A DNA stretch of 11,529 bases from an uncultured Roseburia sp. GTDB taxonomy: Bacteria; Bacillota; Clostridia; Lachnospirales; Lachnospiraceae. The DNA lies in NCBI GenBank assembly GCA_934358955.1, contig CAKRLC010000085.1:1-11529 (forward strand), in the 5' to 3' direction. The notes under the pieces are model-generated. The model ran no database searches. It saw nothing but the letters and a program-made list of their open reading frames with translations, and was not told the origin of the DNA. Position numbers and translations under genes: made by a program. Shown one piece after another: positions 5,912-11,529 of the stretch (positions within the stretch are counted from its first letter, which is position 1; each line of letters begins with the position of its first letter).

Positions 5912-5953
5912 AATTCCACATGCTCTGCATCGGGCAGGGTATGTGGAATTTTT
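5912..5953 (+). terminator. Intra-operon hairpin, probable partial terminator
   Basis: Arms 5912-5928 and 5934-5950 form a 17-bp stem (AATTCCACAT with ATGTGGAATT, then GCTCTGC with GCAGGGT including G-U pairs) with a 5-nt loop and TTTTT at 5949-5953. It begins 25 bp after the binding-protein stop and is followed by A-rich sequence with no strong promoter. The usual role of such a hairpin is to keep binding-protein mRNA abundant and let only part of transcription reach the permeases. Confidence 0.8.
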
Positions 5954-5976
5954 AAAAAGAGAAACATTTTTATTTT

Positions 5977-5990
5977 GTAACGAAAGTTAC
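5977..5990 (+). other. Small GNRA-type hairpin before the first permease
   Basis: GTAAC-GAAA-GTTAC forms a 5-bp stem closed by a GAAA tetraloop, 26 nt before the permease start. It may mark an mRNA processing or stabilising element, or be chance. Confidence 0.3.
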
Positions 5991-6016
5991 TCATTCACGC
6001 GCAAGGGAGTGAATTT

Positions 6017-7435
6017 ATGAAAACATTTTTAAATGCAGCCAAAAAGTATTTTGCTGACTTTGGAAGAGCTGTAACAAAGGGGGATATCTGGTGTAAGCTT
6101 TCGCTGATCATCATGGGAGCCGGATATTTTGGAAGAAAACAGATCATAAAAGGTATTTTAATGACAGCTCTTGAAGTGATTTTTTTCCTGTTTACCGGAC
6201 TTTTTTCTATGAACTACATTAAGGACCTGAATACACTCGGTAACGTGCAGTACGAGTCAGTATTTGATCCACTGACCATGAAAAACACTGTGAATGACTA
6301 CGATAATTCATTGCTCATTCTTCTTTACGGAATTGTGGGAATTCTCGTGATCTTTGCATTCATACTTTTATATATAAGCAATATGAAGGCAGTTTACCGT
6401 CTTATGCTTATGAAGGAAGAAGGGGAGCACATCAATACCTTTGGTGAGGATGTGAAATCTCTTTTCAATGGGAAGTTCTATATCACATTACTTACCCTGC
6501 CAAGTATCGGCGTTATCATGATGAATATCATTCCGATCATCTTCATGTCCTGTGTGGCATTTACGAACTATGATATGGATCATATGCCGCCTAACTATCT
6601 GTTTACCTGGGTAGGGCTTCGGAACTTTAAAAATATGCTTACAGGCGGGGCAACCATTACATTTTCCTATGCATTCGTAAGAATTCTTGCATGGACGATG
6701 ATCTGGGCTGTGACCGCAACCTTTACGACGTTTATCGGTGGTATTCTTCTTGCAAAACTGATCAACCATGAGAATACTTATTTCAAAAAAGTGTGGCGTT
6801 CACTTTTCGTAGTGACCATCGCAATTCCGCAGTTCGTAACCTTACTGTTAGTCAGCAAGATGTTTGCAGATCACGGAATTGTAAATACCTGGTGCTCCAG
6901 CATTGGACTGACCGGATTATTAAAGGATGCCGGACTTATTTCCGGAAACTTTATTCCTTTCCTCTCAAAACCGGGCTGGTCCCATGTGATGATCATCCTC
7001 ATCAATATATGGGTCGGTGTTCCATATCAGATGCTTTCCGCAACGGGTATCCTGATGAATATTCCGACGGACCAGTTAGAGAGTGCGCGCATCGATGGAG
7101 CTAACAAATGGCAGATTTTCTGGAAAATCACAATGCCTTATGTATTGTTTATCTGCGGACCATCCCTGATCCAGAGTGTCATTGCAAATATCAATAACTT
7201 TAACGTTATTTACCTGCTGACAAGCTCTACTGCAACAGCAAATATGGCATTTGCAAATTCAAACGCAAAAGAGACAGACCTTCTGATCACATGGCTGTTT
7301 ACATTGACCAACGACAACTCAAACTACAAGATGGCATCGGTAATCGGTATTATCTCGTTTGTGATCTGTGCACTTTTGACACTGCTTAGCTACACCAGGA
7401 TGATCAGTGGAGATAAAGAGGAGGTGTACCAATAA
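6017..7435 (+). CDS. ganP: Sugar ABC-transporter permease, MalF type
   Basis: This 472-aa integral membrane protein has hydrophobic segments at about 43-66, 98-122 and 155-180 and further ones through 460, consistent with roughly eight membrane spans. The cytoplasmic coupling (EAA) loop is clear at residues 353-373 (QLESARIDGANKWQIFWKI, with Glu355 and the conserved DGA), which docks an ATPase of the MsmX/MalK kind. The N-terminal part before the permease core is long, as in MalF/GanP proteins. AGGGAG lies 7 nt before the ATG. The stop overlaps the next start as TAATG, so the two permeases are translationally coupled and should form a heterodimer. No ATPase gene is in the window; a shared ATPase encoded elsewhere is expected, as is known for many Firmicutes sugar importers. 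Confidence 0.94.
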   Translation: MKTFLNAAKKYFADFGRAVTKGDIWCKLSLIIMGAGYFGRKQIIKGILMTALEVIFFLFTGLFSMNYIKDLNTLGNVQYESVFDPLTMKNTVNDYDNSLLILLYGIVGILVIFAFILLYISNMKAVYRLMLMKEEGEHINTFGEDVKSLFNGKFYITLLTLPSIGVIMMNIIPIIFMSCVAFTNYDMDHMPPNYLFTWVGLRNFKNMLTGGATITFSYAFVRILAWTMIWAVTATFTTFIGGILLAKLINHENTYFKKVWRSLFVVTIAIPQFVTLLLVSKMFADHGIVNTWCSSIGLTGLLKDAGLISGNFIPFLSKPGWSHVMIILINIWVGVPYQMLSATGILMNIPTDQLESARIDGANKWQIFWKITMPYVLFICGPSLIQSVIANINNFNVIYLLTSSTATANMAFANSNAKETDLLITWLFTLTNDNSNYKMASVIGIISFVICALLTLLSYTRMISGDKEEVYQ

Positions 7436-8280
7436 TGAAAAAGAAAACATGGAATATCATAATCAGACATGTGGTACTTGCATTGCTCGCATTTATCTGG
7501 CTGATACCGGTAGTGTGGCTGGTTGTAACATCATTATCCGCAACAAAAGGCGTAAGTTATCAGCATTTCTTCCCGACACACTGGACACTGGCAAATTATC
7601 ACCAGTTGTTCTTTGAGACAGATACAGCTGCAAACTTCCCGATATGGTTTAAAAATACGTTTATCGTGGCATTTTTTACCTGCATTATTTCTTCCTGCTT
7701 TGTACTGATGGTTTCTTATGCATTCAGCTGCATGAGATTCAAAGGAAGAAAACAGTTGATGAGCTTTTCCATCATCCTTGGAATGTTCCCAGGTGTACTT
7801 TCCATGATCGCAGTTTACTTTGTATTAAAAATGATCGGACTCACCGATTCCCTGGCAGGTTTGATCATTGTATATTCTGCAGGTTCCGGACTCGGATTTC
7901 TCGTATTAAAAGGATTCTTTGATACGATTCCGGTTTCCTTGAGAGAGGCAGCGCGTCTGGAAGGGGCATCCGAGGCAACGATTTTTGGAAAAATCATTAT
8001 CCCGCTGTCCAAACCAATGATCGTTTATACCATCATTAATTCATTCTTAAGTCCATGGATGGATTTCGTAATGGCACGTATTATGATCAAGTCCAAAAAT
8101 TCCGCAGACTGGACCGTTGCGATCGGACTGTATAACCTGCTGCAAAAGACACTGATCGGTGATTACTTTGCAATTTTCTGTGCAGGTGGTGTTATGATCG
8201 CGATTCCGATCTCTATCCTGTTCGTAGTGATGCAGAAGTTCTACGTTGAGGGCGTTACCGGAGGAGCCGTGAAGGGCTAG
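7435..8280 (+). CDS. ganQ: Sugar ABC-transporter permease, MalG type
   Basis: This 281-aa membrane protein has about six hydrophobic segments and the EAA loop IPVSLREAARLEGASEATIF (Glu171 followed by Ala-Ala, then the conserved Gly). The length is standard for the MalG family. The ATG shares its A with the upstream TAA, and GAGGAGGTG within the end of the upstream gene serves as its ribosome binding site. The gene ends TAG followed at once by TAA. With the preceding permease it makes the membrane channel for the sugar bound by the lipoprotein. Substrate assignment rests on the neighbouring galactanase and galactosidase. Confidence 0.95.
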   Translation: MKKKTWNIIIRHVVLALLAFIWLIPVVWLVVTSLSATKGVSYQHFFPTHWTLANYHQLFFETDTAANFPIWFKNTFIVAFFTCIISSCFVLMVSYAFSCMRFKGRKQLMSFSIILGMFPGVLSMIAVYFVLKMIGLTDSLAGLIIVYSAGSGLGFLVLKGFFDTIPVSLREAARLEGASEATIFGKIIIPLSKPMIVYTIINSFLSPWMDFVMARIMIKSKNSADWTVAIGLYNLLQKTLIGDYFAIFCAGGVMIAIPISILFVVMQKFYVEGVTGGAVKG

Positions 8281-8321
8281 TAAATAAGACAACTATATTT
8301 TTTTTGAGGAGACATGAAAAA

Positions 8322-10172
8322 ATGGATAAATTTGTATTGAATCTTATTCATCGTCCGGAGATGGTTCCAGAGTATTCTGCAACCGTGACAGGACAGGGAA
8401 AAGAAGAGGATATCGGAGATAAAGCGTTACTGACAGAGTCTTTGGATATTTTTAAAACGCAGCAGAGACTGGCACATGAGAATGGATTAAAAACGACCAT
8501 TCAGATGACCTATGCTTCTCTTTTTAATGATGAAGCGGTTGAACTTGCAAAGCATGACCATGATGTATATGGGGATGAGATCGCATTATCCTTACTGGGT
8601 CTGCCATGCGAGGAGTTCCGTGAAAAATATAAAACAAAAGATTTCTGCATCTGGATGTTTTCTATGGAAGATAAAAAAGCGATCGTCAATGATGTATTTG
8701 AAAAATTCCATGACAGATTCGGCTTTTATCCGGAATCCACAGGATCTTATTATATGGATGCTGATCTGACAAATTATATCAAGGAAACGTATCCGACTGT
8801 AAAATGTGCAGTTGCAACCTGCTGGGAAGAAGGACCAAAAGCATATCATACATGCAATAATTCCTGGTACACATTATTTGACGGCGGCCCATGGGCACCA
8901 TGGATCCCTTCAAAACAGAACACACATGCACCGGCAGCAAATAAAGAAGAGGACAGCGGTATCGTGGCGATCCCTCATCTTTCCCGTGACCTGATCGCAT
9001 GCTATGACGGAAATGGATCTAATTTCGGAACACACCCGCAGAACGTACTCCGCGGAATGATCTATGATACCAAGACATGGGAGTACCCATATCTTTACAA
9101 CCTGATCGACCAGTACCGTTCCCTGGAAAAATATAACAATGGTTATTCTTACAATATGATGTTTGTCGGACCTGGCTGGATGAACAAAATGGGACGCTGG
9201 GAGCAGCCATATGAGCTTCTTTACAAATCCTACAGTGACGGCTGTGCATATTATGGCAAGCTGAAAAAAGAAGGACAGCTGATTGATATGACAATGTCAG
9301 AGTTTGCTGACTATTACCGTGAGAAAAAAGGTATCAACGAGAATAATTACAATGAGCCGGAATGTGCTCTCTGGAGAGATATTTTATATGGTTCAGATAA
9401 GCAGTTATTCTGGTATTGCGATCCGTATATGAGAGCCTGCGTCAACATGGACCAGGGTGGCGCGATCGTGGATCTCCGTCCTTATGCAGCAAAATTAGAG
9501 TGGCCGGTTGGTATCGGAACAAAGCATGTACAGGATGCATCCTATCCATTCCTGATCCAGGAAAAATACCGTGCAGGATATTTTACACATTATGCGGGAG
9601 AAGGAACCGTAAGAAGTGCGAAGCTTTCCTATAAAGGAGAGGAAGTAGATCTTTGTCTCTGCCCGACACATGCACATTTTTCACAGGAAGGAAAGACAAG
9701 AATCCTTACCTTAGATCCTGTGACGATTGAATTCAGGGATCTGACAGTGAAGCTTCAGACAAAAGAGTATTTCGAAGAGGGATCTTCTAACATTAAGATC
9801 GAACGCCATATTTTAGAAATGAGCGATCCGACAGCAGAAGTGACGTTGAATGAGTATATGGTTGCTTGTTATGGTACAACAGAATATTCCGAGGATATGT
9901 CCCATATTACATTGCGTATTGACGGACCGGAAACAAAAGAGATCCAATATGCTTATAAATGCCGCGAGGAAGGTGTTGCCGGAGCAAAAGAGGTTTCAGC
10001 AGTCATTCCGGAAATCGAGACCCGTGTATCCATGACAGCTTCCGATGAAGCAGCAGAGGGATATGTGAAAGAAGGATATGCATTCTCACCAATGTTTACA
10101 TTGGGATACAGAAAAACAATCTCAGATAAGGAGGTATTTGCAACATGGCTCAACTTGGCAAAGGCAAATTAA
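8322..10172 (+). CDS. Unrecognised 616-aa cytoplasmic protein, deacetylase/glycosidase-like barrel plus beta domain
   Basis: I do not recognise this protein as a named family. It has no signal peptide or membrane segment. The N-terminal 250 residues look like a (beta/alpha) barrel of the polysaccharide-deacetylase/GH57 type: LIHRPEM (8-14), an alternating core with GDEIALSLLG (84-93), SMEDKKAIVNDVFEKF (114-129), FGFYPESTGSYYMDAD (133-148) and AVATCWEEG (163-171). The usual TFDDGP and HxxxH metal motifs are not seen; Asp85, Glu86, Asp146, Asp148, Glu169 and Glu170 are candidate acidic residues. It is rich in Trp and Tyr between 165 and 370 (for example DGGPWAPWIP, GPGWMNKMGRW), as in carbohydrate-active enzymes. 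Residues from about 420 appear to be beta-sandwich. The ATG at 8322 follows GAGGAG at 10 nt; a TTG at 8304 would consume that ribosome binding site. Position between the permeases and GH53 suggests action on imported galactan oligomers. Confidence 0.85.
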   Translation: MDKFVLNLIHRPEMVPEYSATVTGQGKEEDIGDKALLTESLDIFKTQQRLAHENGLKTTIQMTYASLFNDEAVELAKHDHDVYGDEIALSLLGLPCEEFREKYKTKDFCIWMFSMEDKKAIVNDVFEKFHDRFGFYPESTGSYYMDADLTNYIKETYPTVKCAVATCWEEGPKAYHTCNNSWYTLFDGGPWAPWIPSKQNTHAPAANKEEDSGIVAIPHLSRDLIACYDGNGSNFGTHPQNVLRGMIYDTKTWEYPYLYNLIDQYRSLEKYNNGYSYNMMFVGPGWMNKMGRWEQPYELLYKSYSDGCAYYGKLKKEGQLIDMTMSEFADYYREKKGINENNYNEPECALWRDILYGSDKQLFWYCDPYMRACVNMDQGGAIVDLRPYAAKLEWPVGIGTKHVQDASYPFLIQEKYRAGYFTHYAGEGTVRSAKLSYKGEEVDLCLCPTHAHFSQEGKTRILTLDPVTIEFRDLTVKLQTKEYFEEGSSNIKIERHILEMSDPTAEVTLNEYMVACYGTTEYSEDMSHITLRIDGPETKEIQYAYKCREEGVAGAKEVSAVIPEIETRVSMTASDEAAEGYVKEGYAFSPMFTLGYRKTISDKEVFATWLNLAKAN

Positions 10173-10363
10173 ATTACAGATGCCCATCCTGCTTTTTAAG
10201 AGATCTGGACATTGATATGTTTTATAATAAAGAAACAGGGATTTACAGCTGTATCCGCTGTCAGTACAGAGGAACGGAACAGGATATTTTAGAAAAAAAT
10301 GAGATGATCCGTTTCCGTTACAAAGCAATGTATGACAGAATTACAAAATTTGATTTTGACTGA
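10145..10363 (+). CDS. 72-aa zinc-ribbon protein
   Basis: The protein has two CxxC knuckles, CPSC (13-16) and CIRC (36-39), spaced like a zinc ribbon, followed by a charged, probably helical tail (about 45-66) and an acidic end, FDFD. It begins with an ATG 10 nt after AAGGAGG (10128-10134) and overlaps the last 28 bp of the preceding gene in another frame; it ends 15 bp before the GH53 start. Such tight packing with a good ribosome binding site supports a real, co-translated gene. Zinc ribbons of this size often bind nucleic acid or a partner protein; the role here is unknown. Partnership with the 616-aa protein, or regulation of the operon, is speculation. Confidence 0.78.
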   Translation: MAQLGKGKLNYRCPSCFLRDLDIDMFYNKETGIYSCIRCQYRGTEQDILEKNEMIRFRYKAMYDRITKFDFD

Positions 10364-10378
10364 TTATTGGAGAAAAAG

Positions 10379-11491
10379 ATGAAATTTGTAAAAGGAATGG
10401 ACTTGTCCACGCTGCTGGAACTGGAAAAATGCGGTGCGAAATATTTTGTTGACAAAACAGAGATGGATATTTTAGATATCATGAAAAAATACGATGTGGA
10501 TACGATCCGCATCCGTCTCTGGAATAATCCGTGGTCAAAGGCAGGGGAATCGTATGGCGCAGGAGAAAATGATTTGAAAACAACGCTTGCGATCGCAAAG
10601 AAGGTGACAGATGCAGGACTCGGTGTGCTATTAAATTTTCATTACAGTGATTTCTGGGCAGATCCTGGAAAGCAGATAAAACCAAAGGCATGGGAAGGTT
10701 TTAGCGTTGAGCAGTTAGAATCGGCAGTGTATGAGTTTACTGTGGAAACGATGAAGGTTTTCAGGGAAAACGGAATTAACACGACGATGGTACAGGTTGG
10801 AAATGAGCTTTCGAATGGACTGCTCTGGCCGGAAGGAAAGGTTCCAAACTATGATAATATCGCAAGATTTGTCAATGCAGGGATCCGTGGTGTCCGCGCA
10901 GTAGAAGAAAAGATGCCAGTGATGCTCCATCTTGATAATGGAGGAAATAATGCACTTTATCGTGAGTGGTTTGACGAGTTTACAAAGCGCGGTGAGGATT
11001 TTGAAATCATAGGTTTATCCTATTATCCATTCTGGCATGGAACGTTAGATATGCTTACTGACAATATGAATGACATCGCAGAACGTTATGGCAAAGATCT
11101 GATCGTGGCAGAAGTTTCCATGGGATATACAATGGAAGATTATAAGGATTATGAGAAGCTTCCGGATACGGAAAGAAAGGGCTATGCAACACGAAAAGAA
11201 CTGGTAGAAAAGATCGAATATCCGATGACTGTTCAGGGACAATATGATTTTATGGAAGATTTCCTGAACCGGATCAGTCATATCAAGGATCATAAGGGGA
11301 AAGGATTTTTCTACTGGGAACCTGCATGGATCCCGGTTCCGGGTTCCGGCTGGGCAACAGAAGCATCTTTAAAATACATGAAGGATCCGGGACCTTGCGG
11401 AAACGAATGGGCAAATCAGGCGCTTTTTGATTATAACGGAAACGCACTTCCTACATGGAATCTGATCCGGGATTTTAAACCGGAAGAATAA
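10379..11491 (+). CDS. ganB: GH53 endo-beta-1,4-galactanase, apparently cytoplasmic
   Basis: This 370-aa protein is a complete glycoside hydrolase family 53 TIM barrel. Landmarks in order: FVKGMDLSTLLELEKCG, IRIRLWNNPW (43-52), LLNFHYSDFWADPGKQ (84-99), MVQVGNELSNGLLWPEG with acid/base Glu143, LIVAEVSMGY with nucleophile Glu245, and the C-terminal signature FFYWEPAWIPVPGSGW (310-325) with NEWANQALFD. It cleaves internal beta-1,4-galactosyl bonds of galactan or type I arabinogalactan oligomers. No signal peptide or anchor precedes the barrel. The start chosen is the ATG at 10379, with GGAG 6 nt upstream; a TTG at 10367 adds four residues but overlaps this site. Unlike the secreted Bacillus GanB, it should act on imported oligosaccharides and feed GH42. 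Confidence 0.95.
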   Translation: MKFVKGMDLSTLLELEKCGAKYFVDKTEMDILDIMKKYDVDTIRIRLWNNPWSKAGESYGAGENDLKTTLAIAKKVTDAGLGVLLNFHYSDFWADPGKQIKPKAWEGFSVEQLESAVYEFTVETMKVFRENGINTTMVQVGNELSNGLLWPEGKVPNYDNIARFVNAGIRGVRAVEEKMPVMLHLDNGGNNALYREWFDEFTKRGEDFEIIGLSYYPFWHGTLDMLTDNMNDIAERYGKDLIVAEVSMGYTMEDYKDYEKLPDTERKGYATRKELVEKIEYPMTVQGQYDFMEDFLNRISHIKDHKGKGFFYWEPAWIPVPGSGWATEASLKYMKDPGPCGNEWANQALFDYNGNALPTWNLIRDFKPEE

Positions 11492-11501
11492 AAAACATAA
11501 C

Positions 11502-11529
11502 AGCTGAAAAACAGCTTGGGTTTCTTTTT
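11502..11529 (+). terminator. Possible operon terminator at the window edge
   Basis: AGCTG (11502-11506) and CAGCT (11512-11516) form a 5-bp stem with an AAAAA loop, 10 bp after the GH53 stop, followed by T-rich sequence (TTTCTTTTT). The stem is short, and the T-run is separated by TGGG. The window ends here, so a longer structure may continue outside. Confidence 0.45.

Noticed and set aside
8314..8340. Short ATG frame overlapping the start of the 616-aa gene
   Set aside because: It has only eight codons and sits 2 nt from GAGGAG, too close for initiation.

Overview
The window looks like a chromosomal carbohydrate-utilisation locus from a Gram-positive anaerobe of the Clostridia, most likely Lachnospiraceae (Roseburia/Blautia-like). 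The basis is moderate AT richness, strong GGAGG-type ribosome binding sites, sigma-A type promoters, a lipoprotein solute-binding protein and a MalFG-type importer without its own ATPase. The taxonomic call is inference from style, not from a marker gene.

Layout: (1) positions 1-183 are the 3' end of a surface-type protein on the + strand, followed by a strong bidirectional terminator (241-290). (2) A GH42 beta-galactosidase (337-2457, - strand) is transcribed divergently from a LacI-family regulator (2759-3766, + strand). The 300-bp gap between them holds a promoter for each gene, with a TGCGCA-type operator at each predicted transcription start. (3) A long gap (3767-4585) holds an imperfect inverted repeat of about 250 nt, six copies of the palindrome TTGCACAA, a possible 44-codon ORF, a near-consensus promoter with a third operator, and a leader with a 21-codon upstream ORF. 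(4) A + strand operon follows: solute-binding lipoprotein (4586-5887), an internal hairpin that probably lowers downstream expression, two permeases (6017-7435 and 7435-8280), an unrecognised 616-aa cytoplasmic protein (8322-10172), a 72-aa zinc-ribbon protein (10145-10363) and a GH53 endo-beta-1,4-galactanase (10379-11491).

The gene set matches the galactan system known from Bacillus (ganS-ganP-ganQ-ganA-ganB with a LacI-type repressor). By inference, beta-1,4-galacto-oligosaccharides from pectic galactan or arabinogalactan I are captured by the lipoprotein and imported by the two permeases with an ATPase encoded elsewhere. In the cytoplasm GH53 would cut them into short oligomers and GH42 would release galactose. 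The unusual parts are a GH53 without a signal peptide, the conserved-looking but unassigned 616-aa protein with its overlapping zinc-ribbon partner, and the palindrome-rich region upstream of the operon. The shared operator architecture suggests that one LacI-type repressor controls itself, the galactosidase and the transport operon.
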